Counted from the first letter of the stretch, positions 33,650-46,404 are shown. The stretch: DNA of 64,000 bases from Bauldia sp. (GCA_020849325.1 JADLGL010000024.1:46548-110547), one strand, 5' to 3'. Notes: generated from the sequence alone by a model not told the origin. A program made the numbers and translations.

Positions 33650-34074
33650 CGCGCATCCTCACCTTCGGGACGTTCGATCTCCTCCACTACGGCCACATGC
33701 GGCTGCTGCAGCGCATCGCGGAGCGCGGCTCGCATGTCGTGGTCGGTCTGCCCGTCGACGGGATCGTCGTGGCGGCCAAGGGCCGGCCGCCCTTCTACCC
33801 CTACGCGATCCGCCGCGAGATGCTGCTCCACACCCGCTATGTCGACGAGGTGGTGCCGCATGACGGCGAGGTCGACGGCATCGGCCGCATCAGGCTCGTC
33901 GCCGCCAAGATCGCGCTGGTGCGGGAGCTGGGGATCGGCGAGGTCGCGATGGGAGACGACTGGCGCGGCGACTACGATTTCCTGAAACCCCATTGCCGCG
34001 TCGTCTATCTCGAACGGACGGCCGGAATCTCGACGACCGCGATCAGGGAAGCCCGGTACCCGGTAGTGGACTGA
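33646..34074 (+). CDS. Cytidylyltransferase (TagD/glycerol-3-phosphate cytidylyltransferase-like)
   Basis: The 142-residue protein shows the cytidylyltransferase fingerprint: TFGTFDLLHYGHMRLLQRI (HxGH motif as HYGH), RREMLLHTRYVDEVV, and ERTAGISTTAIRE with the ISTT motif that contacts CTP. Its length matches TagD, which makes CDP-glycerol; CDP-choline or CDP-ethanolamine formation is equally possible. It starts within the LicD stop (ATGA). Together the pair forms a minimal unit for activating and transferring a phospho-alcohol onto a surface polymer. Confidence 0.85.
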   Translation: MTRILTFGTFDLLHYGHMRLLQRIAERGSHVVVGLPVDGIVVAAKGRPPFYPYAIRREMLLHTRYVDEVVPHDGEVDGIGRIRLVAAKIALVRELGIGEVAMGDDWRGDYDFLKPHCRVVYLERTAGISTTAIREARYPVVD

Positions 34075-34081
34075 ACGTTTC

Positions 34082-34097
34082 CCCCGCCCCGGCGGGG
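34082..34097. terminator. GC hairpin between convergent genes
   Basis: CCCCGCC (34082-34088) pairs perfectly with GGCGGGG (34091-34097) around a 2-nt loop; a looser 4-nt loop is more likely in practice. It lies between the converging cytidylyltransferase and UroD-like genes and probably ends transcription from one or both sides. Confidence 0.4.
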
Positions 34098-34146
34098 AGA
34101 GGCGAAATGAGCGGTCCGATTGCGTCGAACCACCGGTCCGCCCCGC

Positions 34147-35061
34147 TCAGGCGCGGAGGAGGTCGCTGTCGCGGATCGCCAGCATCGTGCGGCGGGCGAG
34201 CGATGGCGACACCGTGCAGCCCGGCGCGAGGATGAAGCCGGCGCGGCCGGCCGCGTCGATGGCGGCGGCGATCGCGCTCCTGATCGCGACCGGGCTCATG
34301 CGGGTCAGGCCGTCGCCGGGCAGGCCGCCCATGATCGCCCGCTCGCCCGTCCGGCGCAGGCCGGCGAGCCCGCTGTCGGCCGCGCCGTGATCGCGATGCA
34401 GCACCTCCCGGGGATAGGCGGCGAGATGCGCCGTCGCAGCGCCGGCGCCGTGGAGATGCAGGAAGCGCGGCAGCCCGTCCGCCCGCTCGAGGACGGTGCG
34501 GTCGCGCGGCGCCGTCGCCTCGAACTCGGCGCCGCCCGGCGGCGCGTTGCCGGCGAGGGTCGCGAAGAAGAGGCCGTCGATCGCGAGCTCGCGGACCGCA
34601 TCGACATGCCGGCAGGTCTCCTCGCACAGCCGGTCGAGGACGGCGGCGACGCGTTCCGGCCGGTCGAGGAGCGCCGCCCGCCGGTCGGCGCCGACATGCC
34701 GGAGGAGGTACATCCACGGGCTGAAGACGGTCTCGACGATCGGCACCGCGCTGCCGAGTTCGGCGCAGAGGATCGCCAGCATCGCGCGCTGGCGGGCGAA
34801 CGGCGCGCCCCAGTCGGTCCCGTCGAGGAGGGCGTCGAGGTCGAGCTCCGGCCCGGTGTCCGCCGCGGGCGGGAGGTCGAGGCGGTAGTCGAACATCACC
34901 TTGAGGAAGTCCCAGCGATAGGCCGTCTGGAACGCCGCATGAAGCCCGGCCACCGCGTCCGGCGGCAGGTGTTCCGAGCCGAAATGGAACCAGACGCTGA
35001 CCGGAATGCGGTCGGGCGTGCCACCGGAGATCGCCGTCGCGAGGCGCTCGAACGGATCCAT
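34147..35061 (-). CDS. Uroporphyrinogen decarboxylase (UroD)-family protein, methyltransferase-like branch
   Basis: The 304-residue protein has UroD-family features: ERLATAISGGTPDRIPVSVW at the N-terminus, FSPWMYLLRHVG, FLHLHGAGAAT and ILAPGCTVSP at the end. In corrinoid-linked methyltransferases of this family (MtaA, MtbA) zinc is held by His-x-Cys and a later Cys. Here the first pair reads His-x-His (HLHG), and the later Cys (PGC) is present. It is therefore not a heme-pathway HemE but an uncharacterised relative, perhaps binding zinc through His-His-Cys. It precedes a DUF378 membrane protein gene on the opposite side of 15 bp. Confidence 0.75.
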   Translation of the reverse strand: MDPFERLATAISGGTPDRIPVSVWFHFGSEHLPPDAVAGLHAAFQTAYRWDFLKVMFDYRLDLPPAADTGPELDLDALLDGTDWGAPFARQRAMLAILCAELGSAVPIVETVFSPWMYLLRHVGADRRAALLDRPERVAAVLDRLCEETCRHVDAVRELAIDGLFFATLAGNAPPGGAEFEATAPRDRTVLERADGLPRFLHLHGAGAATAHLAAYPREVLHRDHGAADSGLAGLRRTGERAIMGGLPGDGLTRMSPVAIRSAIAAAIDAAGRAGFILAPGCTVSPSLARRTMLAIRDSDLLRA

Positions 35062-35076
35062 CCTGTCGCCCGCCGC

Positions 35077-35316
35077 CTAGGGGCGCTGCCGCGGTACGAG
35101 GAGCCGGCGGAAAAGCACGATCAGCTGCCAGGCGGCGCAGAGGCCGATGAGGACGTAGAAGACCTGCGCCGTCAGCGTCGGGTTGTTGGTGCGGCCGGCG
35201 CCGCGGCCGAACAGGAGCGAGATCACGTCGAACTGGAAGGCGCCGATGAGCCCCCAGTTGATGCCGCCGAGGATGACGACGAGCAGCGTGAAGAGGTTGA
35301 TGATTCTGAGCGGCAT
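35077..35316 (-). CDS. DUF378 family small membrane protein
   Basis: The 79-residue protein has two membrane helices. The first half, INLFTLLVVILGGINWGLIGAFQFDVISLLFG, carries the GGINWGLIG motif typical of DUF378 proteins; the second helix is VFYVLIGLCAAWQLIVLF. Function is unknown across the family. It lies just upstream of the UroD-like gene on the same strand, 15 bp apart, and the two may be co-transcribed. Confidence 0.85.
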   Translation of the reverse strand: MPLRIINLFTLLVVILGGINWGLIGAFQFDVISLLFGRGAGRTNNPTLTAQVFYVLIGLCAAWQLIVLFRRLLVPRQRP

Positions 35317-35448
35317 CAGGTGCTCCGTGGCACGGCACGGTAGCGCAAAACAATTGGCGGCTGCACGCGTGAACGGTGGCTGAAGCCGGGGTTCAGCACA
35401 GCCTCAGCGGCAGGATGCGACGGTGTGGCCATTCCGAGGAATGCCGCC

Positions 35449-35592
35449 GTGACCCGTGCCCGCCGATCCATCCTTCTCGTCATGACGCTGCTGGTGGTCG
35501 GCATGATCGTGCGCGATCCGCATCAGGCACACCGGCCGCCGGACCAGCGCGCTCCCGTGATTGCCGCGCCGTCCGATCCGCTGACCGCGTAG
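35449..35592 (+). CDS. Possible small membrane-anchored peptide (47 residues)
   Basis: A GAGGA site 8 bases before a GTG opens a 47-codon frame: a short basic start (TRARRS), one hydrophobic stretch (ILLVMTLLVVGMIV) and a Pro-rich tail (HRPPDQRAPVIAAP). It ends 78 bp before argG on the same strand. There is no known family; it could be a leader peptide for argG or not expressed at all. Confidence 0.35.
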   Translation: MTRARRSILLVMTLLVVGMIVRDPHQAHRPPDQRAPVIAAPSDPLTA

Positions 35593-35670
35593 CGGCGCGG
35601 CGGTACGGCCGTTGCCGCGGTCCCGTGGCCCATCCTATAAGCCGCCGTCTTTCCTTCCGCGGGAGCCGCA

Positions 35671-36888
35671 ATGATGGCCAAGGCCAAGAAGGTCGTACTC
35701 GCCTATTCGGGCGGCCTCGACACGTCGATCATCCTGAAATGGCTGCAGACGGAGAAGGACGCGGAAGTCGTGACCTTCACCGCCGATCTCGGCCAGGGCG
35801 AGGAGCTCGGCCCGGCGCGGAAGAAGGCCGAGATGCTGGGCATCAAGGAGATCCACATCGAGGACCTCCGCGAGGAGTTCGTCCGCGATTTCGTGTTCCC
35901 GATGTTCCGGATGAACGCGCTCTACGAGGGGCAGTATCTCCTCGGCACGTCGATCGCCCGGCCGCTGATCGCCAAGCGCCTCGTCGAGATCGCCGAGGCG
36001 AGCGGCGCGGACGCGATCGCGCACGGCGCCACGGGCAAGGGCAACGACCAGGTCCGCTTCGAGCTGACCGCCTACGCGCTCAACCCCAACATCAAGGTCA
36101 TCGCGCCCTGGCGCGAATGGGCGTTCAAGTCGCGCACCGACCTCCTCGACTTCGCCGAGAAGAACCAGATCCCGGTGCCGAAGGACAAGAAGGGCGAGGC
36201 GCCGTTCTCGGTCGACGCGAATCTTCTGCACTCCTCGTCCGAGGGAAAGGTGCTCGAGGATCCGTGGGAGGAGCCGCCGGCCTACGTCTTCCAGCGGACG
36301 ATCTCGCCCGAGGAGGCGCCCGATACGCCGACCTATGTCGAGATCGAATTCAGGAACGGCGATCCCGTCGCGATCGACGGCAGGGCGATGAGCCCGGCGA
36401 CGCTGCTCGCGAAGCTCAACGACCTCGGCAGGGCCAACGGCATCGGCCGGCTCGACCTCGTCGAGAACCGTTTCGTCGGCATGAAGAGCCGCGGCGTCTA
36501 CGAGACGCCGGGCGGCACGATCCTCTATGCGGCGCACCGGGCGATCGAGTCGATCACGCTCGACCGCGAGGCGGCGCACCTCAAGGATTCGCTGATGCCG
36601 CGCTATGCCGAGCTCGTCTACTACGGTTTTTGGTTCGCGCCGGAGCGGCTGATGCTGCAGGCGCTGGTCGACGAGAGCCAGAAGAACGTCGAGGGGACGG
36701 TGCGGCTGAAGCTCTACAAGGGCAACACGATCGTCGTCGGCCGAAAAAGCCCGAAATCGCTCTACGCGAACGATCTCGTCACCTTCGAGGACGACCGCGG
36801 CGCCTACGACCAGAAGGACGCCGAAGGCTTCATCCGCCTCAACGGCCTCCGGCTGCGGACCCTCGCGGCGCGCGACCGGAACACCTGA
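35671..36888 (+). CDS. argG: Argininosuccinate synthase
   Basis: The 405-residue enzyme joins citrulline and aspartate with ATP to form argininosuccinate, the penultimate step to arginine. The PP-loop motif [18 protein letters not shown] is at the start, followed by [16 protein letters not shown] and [14 protein letters not shown], and the C-terminal half ([14 protein letters not shown] end) is intact. A GGGAG site is 6 bases before the first of two ATGs. argH lies 14 kb away on the other strand, so arginine genes are dispersed. Confidence 0.98.
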   Translation: MMAKAKKVVLAYSGGLDTSIILKWLQTEKDAEVVTFTADLGQGEELGPARKKAEMLGIKEIHIEDLREEFVRDFVFPMFRMNALYEGQYLLGTSIARPLIAKRLVEIAEASGADAIAHGATGKGNDQVRFELTAYALNPNIKVIAPWREWAFKSRTDLLDFAEKNQIPVPKDKKGEAPFSVDANLLHSSSEGKVLEDPWEEPPAYVFQRTISPEEAPDTPTYVEIEFRNGDPVAIDGRAMSPATLLAKLNDLGRANGIGRLDLVENRFVGMKSRGVYETPGGTILYAAHRAIESITLDREAAHLKDSLMPRYAELVYYGFWFAPERLMLQALVDESQKNVEGTVRLKLYKGNTIVVGRKSPKSLYANDLVTFEDDRGAYDQKDAEGFIRLNGLRLRTLAARDRNT

Positions 36889-36957
36889 CGTCGATCACGC
36901 GGATCCGCCGTATTGCGCTGGCTGCTCTGACTCGCGCCTCGGTGGCCACTCCGAAAT

Positions 36958-36999
36958 CTCGAGCCTCCCCCTTGCGGACCTGCAAGCGGGAGGTTCGAG
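36958..36999. terminator. Long 18-bp stem-loop between convergent argG and PRC-barrel genes
   Basis: CTCGAGCCTCCCCCTTGC pairs with GCAAGCGGGAGGTTCGAG around GGACCT, with only two non-Watson-Crick positions in 18. It sits 70 bp after argG and 17 bp before the end of the leftward gene. The likely role is a bidirectional terminator, although the length also suits a repeat element. Confidence 0.55.
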
Positions 37000-37015
37000 C
37001 CATTGCAACCGAGCC

Positions 37016-37318
37016 CTAAAGGTCCCGGTGCTCCGGCATCGCTTTCAGGGCATCCCTGGTCCACGACGTCACCGCGTGGATCCCGCCGTCCTCGTCGCGC
37101 ATGAAGTCGAGCTCGGTGGCCGGCACGGCAACGGGCTTCGCGCCGATGCCGAGGAAGCCGCCGACGTCGACGACGATACGGCCGGAGGGGCCGGTCCCGT
37201 GCATGTGCGATACAGAGCCGATCCTGTGGTCCTCGGCGTCGTAGATGGTTGCGCCCTCGATCACGTCCGGGCGGAGTTCGCTCCGGGCGAGGCGAACGTG
37301 CTTTGAATGATCCATCAC
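37016..37318 (-). CDS. PRC-barrel-like domain protein (DUF2171 type)
   Basis: The 100-residue cytosolic protein reads VIEGATIYDAEDHRIGSVSHMH and GRIVVDVGGFLGIGAKPVAVPATELDFM, the layout of PRC-barrel/DUF2171 proteins, which form small beta-barrels and occur as stress or photosynthetic-reaction-centre-related domains. The C-terminal helix is TSWTRDALKAMPEHRDL. The function is unknown. A divergent remnant of an ECF sigma factor starts 96 bp upstream, and PRC-barrel proteins are often general-stress genes, but no direct link is shown. Confidence 0.75.
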   Translation of the reverse strand: MMDHSKHVRLARSELRPDVIEGATIYDAEDHRIGSVSHMHGTGPSGRIVVDVGGFLGIGAKPVAVPATELDFMRDEDGGIHAVTSWTRDALKAMPEHRDL

Positions 37319-37413
37319 TTGCTCCCTCGGGGTGGTTCCGTGGGAAACGCAGGCGGTGGACCGCCGTTCCCGGCGCGCGTTCCCGGTCAGCGGGCGTACC
37401 GGAGGTCGATCTC

Positions 37414-37574
37414 GTGACGGCGCGGCGGATGGGGGTGGGAGACGTCTACGGCGACCTCCTTCGCGTGGCGGCGCGCAGGGGGCCGCCGGCGGAAGCCGAG
37501 GACATCGTCCAGGACACCCTCCTCGCGGCCATTGCCAAAGGGCGCGATCCGGCCGATCCGAATGCCTCGAACCA
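37414..37574 (+). pseudogene. Truncated ECF sigma factor remnant (N-terminal region 2 only)
   Basis: A GGAGG site and GTG open a frame reading YGDLLRVAARRGPPAEAEDIVQDTLLAAIAKG, which resembles sigma region 2.1-2.2 of ECF factors (AEDIVQDTLLAAI). After about 53 codons the frame runs antisense into the obgE gene end and the similarity stops; region 4 is absent. It is most likely the stump of a sigma gene cut by a rearrangement next to obgE. It could still be translated as a short peptide. Confidence 0.6.
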
Positions 37575-39060
<1,486 letters not shown>

Positions 39061-39074
39061 GGGTCAGCGCTCCT

Positions 39075-39443
39075 CTATTCTGCCGCGTCGGCCGGGGCGG
39101 CCTTGGCAGCGCGCGCGGGCTTCTCGAAGGTCGTGTCGCCGATCGCGGAAATCCGGACCAGCGTGTGCTGCTGGCGGTGGCCGCGGGTGCGACGCGAATT
39201 CTTGCGGCGGCGCTTCTTGAAGGCGATGACCTTCGGGCCACGGTTGTGGTCGAGCACCTCGCCCGAAACGGTCACGCCGGCGACGGTGGGCGCACCGACG
39301 GTGGTCCCATCGGGACCGCCGACCATGAGCACCTCGCCAAACTGGATCACGGAGCCAACTTCGTTGGCGACGCGATCGATCTCGATCACATCGTTGCCGA
39401 CGACGCGGTACTGGCGACCGCCGGCTTTGATGACTGCGAACAT
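39075..39443 (-). CDS. rplU: 50S ribosomal protein L21
   Basis: The 122-residue protein starts MFAVIKAGGRQYRVVGNDVIEIDRV and contains KVIAFKKRRRKNSRRTRGHRQ, the L21 signature binding 23S rRNA. An extension rich in Ala and Lys (TFEKPARAAKAAPADAAE) follows, as in other alphaproteobacterial L21 proteins. It heads the rplU-rpmA transcript; the 125 bp upstream should hold the promoter, and no gene is seen in it. Confidence 0.98.
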   Translation of the reverse strand: MFAVIKAGGRQYRVVGNDVIEIDRVANEVGSVIQFGEVLMVGGPDGTTVGAPTVAGVTVSGEVLDHNRGPKVIAFKKRRRKNSRRTRGHRQQHTLVRISAIGDTTFEKPARAAKAAPADAAE

Positions 39444-39568
39444 CGTTTTATCTCGCGTGTTCTGCGCTGCCTCGACGGGCAGGCTTCTTCAGTCGGGATG
39501 ACAGGAAACGGCGCCCCGCCGGAGCAGGACGCCGAAGGCGCGCATCTAGGGGAGCGGGGCCGGCGGTG

Positions 39569-40237
39569 TCAAGCCGGCGGCGTTGCCGCGGGGGGCGGCG
39601 CGCCGGTCGCGGGCTGCTCGGCCAGAACCGCCTCGATCTCCGCGACCACGGTGGCGTAGTTGCCGTTGTGGATCTGGCCCACCAGCTTGTAGCGGATGAC
39701 GCCGTTCCGGTCGACGAGGAAGGTCTCGGGGACGCCGTAGACGCCCCAGTCGATCGAGGCGCGGCCGGACGGGTCGACGCCGACCGCGTCATAGGGGTTG
39801 CCGTAGCGCTGCAGGAAGGCGAGCGCGTCCGACGTCGCATCCTTGTTGTTGATGCCGACGATCCGGATGCGGTCGTCGCGCGCCAGCTCCTCGATGAACG
39901 GATGCTCCTCGCGGCAGGGACCGCACCACGAGGCGAACACGTTCACGAGCGTCACCTCGCCGTCGAAGGTCGCGGGCGAGAAGCCGGGAAGCTGGGCGCC
40001 GTTCGCTGTCAGTCCCTCGAGCGGAGCCAGTTCGTTGTCGGGGACCGGGCTGCCGATCAGGACCGACGCGACGGTGTCCGACATGTCGCCGAACTTGAGC
40101 TGGTAGAAGAACACGAGCGCGAGCACGCCGAACACGACGACCGGCACGATCGTCAGCCACGGCGTCCGCTTCCGCGGCGCGTTCCCGTTTCCCGCTCCCG
40201 CGGCGCCCCGGGGGGCGCGCGCGTCGCTGTCCGTCAA
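39569..40237 (-). CDS. ccmG: Thiol:disulfide interchange protein CcmG/DsbE
   Basis: The 222-residue protein has one N-terminal membrane anchor (TPWLTIVPVVVFGVLALVFFYQL) and a periplasmic thioredoxin domain with active site FASWCGPCREEHP and cis-Pro in YGVPETFLVD. CcmG keeps apocytochrome c thiols reduced for heme attachment. GINNKDATSDALAFL and the acidic stretch fit the CcmG branch. The Pro/Ala-rich tail is dispensable in the family. Its start overlaps the ccmD stop, placing it last in the ccmABCD-ccmG order on this strand. Confidence 0.95.
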   Translation of the reverse strand: MTDSDARAPRGAAGAGNGNAPRKRTPWLTIVPVVVFGVLALVFFYQLKFGDMSDTVASVLIGSPVPDNELAPLEGLTANGAQLPGFSPATFDGEVTLVNVFASWCGPCREEHPFIEELARDDRIRIVGINNKDATSDALAFLQRYGNPYDAVGVDPSGRASIDWGVYGVPETFLVDRNGVIRYKLVGQIHNGNYATVVAEIEAVLAEQPATGAPPPAATPPA

Positions 40238-40431
40238 ACCTTCGCCTCCGGCGCGGCGCGCCCCGCGGAGCGGGCATCGGAGCGGCGGCGGACGCCGCGC
40301 GCCTCGAGCTCGGCGAGGCGGGCCCGCACCTTCCGCGACTGGTTGATCGAGAAGACGATCAGCCCGACGATGACCACGAACGAGGCGAGATAGCCGCCGA
40401 TGATGAAGCCTGCGTGATCGCCAAGATCCAT
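40234..40431 (-). CDS. ccmD: Heme exporter protein CcmD
   Basis: The 65-residue protein has one membrane helix (GFIIGGYLASFVVIVGLIVFSIN), a basic cytosolic tail (QSRKVRARLAELEARGVRRR) and the short N-terminal DLGDHA, as in CcmD. CcmD helps release holo-CcmE from the CcmABC complex. It begins 2 bp after the ccmC stop and its end overlaps ccmG by 4 bp. Confidence 0.9.
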   Translation of the reverse strand: MDLGDHAGFIIGGYLASFVVIVGLIVFSINQSRKVRARLAELEARGVRRRSDARSAGRAAPEAKV

Positions 40432-40433
40432 GA

Positions 40434-41159
40434 CTAGGCCTCCGCGGTGACGCTGGTCAGCTGCATCGTGCGCACGCGGCGGCCGAGGATCTCGGTGCGC
40501 ATGCGGAGCAGGAGAATGCTGATGAACAGGAAGGTATAGCCGCCCAGCATGAGGAACATCGGCGGCAGGAAGTGCTCGTCGGTCTGCCCCTGCAGAAGGC
40601 CCTGCGGCTGGTGCAGCGTCGACCAGATCTGGACCGAGAAGTAGATGATCGGGATGTTCACCGCACCGACGAGCGTCAGGATCGCGGCGATGCGGGCGGC
40701 GCGGCCAGGGTCGTCCACCGTCGCCCAGATGGCGATGAGGCCGAGGAACATGATGAAGAGGATGAGGAACGAGGTGAGGCGGGCGTCCCACACCCAGTAG
40801 GTGCCCCAGGTCGGCTGGCCCCACAGCATGCCGGTGATGAGGCCGAGAAGGGCGAAGCAGGCACCGATCGGGGCGGCGGCCTTCTGGAGGACGTCGGCGA
40901 GCGGGTGGCGCCAGATGATGGTGCCGAGCGCGGCGATCGCCATCAGGACGTAGGTGAGCATCGCGAGCCAGGCGGCCTGCGGATGGATGTACATCAGCCG
41001 GACGACTTCGCCCATCTGGTAGTCCGGCGGCGAGCCGGGAAAGGCATAGTAGAGACCGGCGAGGATCATCACGAGAGCGAGAGCCCACGTAACCGGCAGG
41101 ATTTTCCCGCTGTACGACATGAAGCGTGTCGGATTGGCGAGCGTGTTGGTGATGCCCAT
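40434..41159 (-). CDS. ccmC: Heme exporter/heme-handling protein CcmC
   Basis: I choose the ATG at 41159 (GITNTLANPTRF), giving 241 residues, the usual CcmC length; an ATG 75 bp earlier adds a polar, unlikely N-terminus. Six membrane helices surround the tryptophan-rich periplasmic loop WGQPTWGTYWVWDARLTS, which presents heme to CcmE, with flanking His residues (YIHPQAAW and STLHQPQG). It lies 120 bp after ccmB, a small gap in an otherwise overlapping operon. Confidence 0.95.
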   Translation of the reverse strand: MGITNTLANPTRFMSYSGKILPVTWALALVMILAGLYYAFPGSPPDYQMGEVVRLMYIHPQAAWLAMLTYVLMAIAALGTIIWRHPLADVLQKAAAPIGACFALLGLITGMLWGQPTWGTYWVWDARLTSFLILFIMFLGLIAIWATVDDPGRAARIAAILTLVGAVNIPIIYFSVQIWSTLHQPQGLLQGQTDEHFLPPMFLMLGGYTFLFISILLLRMRTEILGRRVRTMQLTSVTAEA

Positions 41160-41279
41160 CGAATAGTTTCCAAAGGTCGCGCCAGGGAAAGCCCCGTCCG
41201 CGCTCCGCTGCCCCGTCTGGTCAATTATTCCCAACGGCCGGCGTTTTCAACTCGGGCTGATCGTCGCCGGTGCTGCCGG

Positions 41280-41951
41280 CTACTCGCGCGCCGCCCGGAT
41301 CGCGCCTGCCCCCGCCACGGGACCGACCACGAGGGCGAGGAGGGTCGTGGCGCAGAGGAGCATGAACGGAAGGCCGAAGGAGGATGCCGGGCCGAGGATG
41401 ACGGCCGAGATCGACATGACGCCGAAGATCAGCACGGGGATCGCGAACGGCAGCACCAGCACCGCCACCAGCATGCCGCCGCGCCGGATCGCCACCATCA
41501 GCGCGCCGCCGATGACGCCGATGAGGGTGAGCGCCGGGGTGCCGATAAGGAGCGTCAGGACGAGGATGCCGAGGGCCGCCGGCGACAGGTTGAGGAGAAG
41601 CGCGAAGATGGGCGCGGCGACGACGAGCGGCAGGCCGGTCGCGATCCAGTGACCGACGGCTTTGGCCAGCACGACCAGTTCGAGCGGGATGCCGGCAAGC
41701 TGGATCTGGTCGAGCGAGCCGTCGTCGCGGTCGTCCTGGAACAGGCGGTCGAGGCCGAGGAGCGTCGAGAGGAGCGCGCCGATCCAGATGATCGCAGGGC
41801 CGATCCGGGCAAGGAGGTTGAGGTCCGGCCCGACGCCGAAGGGGACGACGATGACGACCGACAGGAAGAAGATGAGCCCGACGAGCGGCCCGCCGCCGGA
41901 GCGGAACGACACCGTGATCGTCTGGCGGACGATGGCGAGAAACGCCTTCAT
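41280..41951 (-). CDS. ccmB: Heme exporter permease CcmB
   Basis: The 223-residue protein has six membrane helices. Marks are VRQTITVSFRSGGGPLVGLIFFLSVVIVVPFGVG at the start, LDRLFQDDRDDGSLDQIQLAG (the conserved cytosolic loop that contacts the ATPase CcmA) and LPFAIPVLIFGVMS. With CcmA and CcmC it forms the complex that releases holo-CcmE. Its ATG overlaps the ccmA stop. Confidence 0.95.
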   Translation of the reverse strand: MKAFLAIVRQTITVSFRSGGGPLVGLIFFLSVVIVVPFGVGPDLNLLARIGPAIIWIGALLSTLLGLDRLFQDDRDDGSLDQIQLAGIPLELVVLAKAVGHWIATGLPLVVAAPIFALLLNLSPAALGILVLTLLIGTPALTLIGVIGGALMVAIRRGGMLVAVLVLPFAIPVLIFGVMSISAVILGPASSFGLPFMLLCATTLLALVVGPVAGAGAIRAARE

Positions 41952-42553
41952 GGGGCGCTCCCGAGGCGCAGCGTCTTGGTGACCGGCACCGGCAGCTTCA
42001 GGTGCGTCGCGGCGAGGACCAGGCCGCCTCCGCCGAGGTGTTCGGCAATGAGTTCGCCGAGCTCGGTCTCGGAGCGGGCGTCGAGGGCGCTCGTCGGCTC
42101 GTCGAGGAGCCAGATCGGCCGCCGCACGACGAGGAGGCGGGCGATGGCGACGCGGCGGCGCATGCCGGCGGAGAGGAACGCCGCGGGCATGTCGACGGCG
42201 TGGAGGAGGCGGACGCGTTCGAGCGCGTCGAGCACGTCGATGCCGCCGTCGGAATCGGCGGTCTTCTGCCAGAAGACGAGGTTTTCGCGGACCGTCAGGG
42301 ATCCCTTGAGGCCGTCGCGGTGGCCCAGATAGTGCATGAAAGTATACAGCGGACCGTCGGTCGCCGGTGCCGCCGCGACGCGGCCTTCCGTTGCGGGAAG
42401 GAGGCCGGCGACGATCCGGAGCAGAGTGGATTTCCCCGCGCCATTGGGTCCGGTGATCGCCAGCAATTCGCCGTCGGCGAGGTCGAAGCCGACGTCCTCG
42501 AAGATCAGCCTTCCGCCGCGTTCCGACGCAAGGCCGGTGCCGGTCAGCCGCAT
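41948..42553 (-). CDS. ccmA: Heme exporter ATP-binding protein CcmA
   Basis: The 201-residue ATPase has Walker A GPNGAGKSTLL, the CcmA-specific MHYLGHRDGLKGSLTVRENL, a diverged signature FLSAGMRRRVAIARLL and Walker B IWLLDEPTSALD. It provides the energy for CcmABC function in cytochrome c maturation. It heads the ccmABCDG unit and is divergent from acnA over about 220 bp. The Ccm genes ccmE, ccmF and ccmH are not in the window and must be elsewhere. Confidence 0.95.
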   Translation of the reverse strand: MRLTGTGLASERGGRLIFEDVGFDLADGELLAITGPNGAGKSTLLRIVAGLLPATEGRVAAAPATDGPLYTFMHYLGHRDGLKGSLTVRENLVFWQKTADSDGGIDVLDALERVRLLHAVDMPAAFLSAGMRRRVAIARLLVVRRPIWLLDEPTSALDARSETELGELIAEHLGGGGLVLAATHLKLPVPVTKTLRLGSAP

Positions 42554-42775
42554 GCGCGCGCCGGGCGGCCGCGCCGCCCGTGCGGGGCTGCGGCAAAGCG
42601 GTAGGTCGGCTGCGGCACGGCTGCTCCCGTTCGGAATGGTTCCGGCTTACATAATTCCCTATAAGTCCGGCAACCTGGGGCGACCCTTCTTTTCCGTGAC
42701 ATTTTCCCTGCCGCCCGGCCAGACGCGCGGGCAGCGGGCTCCCGTTTTCGAGACTTCCCTCATCGAGGAGCTGAC

Positions 42776-45460
<2,685 letters not shown>

Positions 45461-45570
45461 CGAAACGGAAGGCGCCGGCGAGCATTGACGGTTGCGTTAC
45501 GTCAAACGAAAGTGACTGGCCCGGCGGCAATGTCGGGCCATAGTCGTTTCGTCACCGGGGGTGCCGAGTT

Positions 45571-46362
45571 GTGTTCGACCGGGACCGGTACGCGACCTGG
45601 ACTTTGTGCATGAGAATGCCACGAGCGCTTCGCGCCGCCGCGATCGCTGCCACAGGGTCGTTGCTCGGCATCGCGGCCGCTGCAACCCCGGCCTCGGCGG
45701 CGCCCGTCGTGATCGAGCTGTTCACCAGCCAGGGCTGTTCGAGCTGCCCGCCGGCGGACGCGCTGTTCGCCACCTTCGCCGCCCGGACCGACATCATCCC
45801 GCTGTCGCTTCCGGTCGACTACTGGAACTACCTCGGCTGGACCGACACGCTCGCCAAGCACGAGCACACCGAGCGCCAGCGCTCCTATGCGCTCGCGCGC
45901 GGCGACGGCCAGGTCTACACGCCCCAGATCGTCGTCGCCGGCGGCGTCCATGTGATCGGCAGCGACCGCGCGGCGATCGAGGTCGCGATCGCGGACGCCC
46001 TGGAACAGCCGACGGTCGATGTCGGCGTCGAAGTCGCCGGCTCCGCCGTCCATATCGAGGTCGCGGCGGGCTATCCCGGCGGTCCGATGTGGGGGACGGT
46101 GTGGATCGTTCTCTTCGACACGGCGGAGACGGTCGAGATCGGCCGCGGCGACAATGCCGGGCGGACGGTCACCTACCGCAACGTCGTGGTCGACATGCAC
46201 CGGCTCGCAATGTGGCGCGGCCAGGCGATGTCGTTCGAGCTTCCGTTCGCCGAGATGGAAGAGGCGCGGGCCGATGGCGCCGCGATCCTCGTCCAGCAGG
46301 AGCGGAACGGTCTGCCGGGTCCGATCGTCGGCGCCGCGATGTACACCCGGCCGGCGGCCTGA
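45571..46362 (+). CDS. DUF1223 secreted thioredoxin-like protein
   Basis: The GTG gives 263 residues; ATG at 45610 or 45616 would start directly at the signal peptide (PRALRAAAIAATGSLLGIAAA, cleaved after ASA). The mature domain begins VVIELFTSQGCSSCPPADALF, with a CSSC site in a thioredoxin-like position, then LPVDYWNYLGWTDTLA and GQVYTPQIVVAGGVHVIGSD, the marks of DUF1223. Such proteins are predicted periplasmic, with unknown activity. It stands alone, divergent from nothing, between acnA and a convergent outer-membrane protein gene. Confidence 0.85.
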   Translation: MFDRDRYATWTLCMRMPRALRAAAIAATGSLLGIAAAATPASAAPVVIELFTSQGCSSCPPADALFATFAARTDIIPLSLPVDYWNYLGWTDTLAKHEHTERQRSYALARGDGQVYTPQIVVAGGVHVIGSDRAAIEVAIADALEQPTVDVGVEVAGSAVHIEVAAGYPGGPMWGTVWIVLFDTAETVEIGRGDNAGRTVTYRNVVVDMHRLAMWRGQAMSFELPFAEMEEARADGAAILVQQERNGLPGPIVGAAMYTRPAA

Positions 46363-46404
46363 GCCGGCTCCCGCCGCCGGGCCTTTGCGCCCTCCGGATC
46401 GCCG

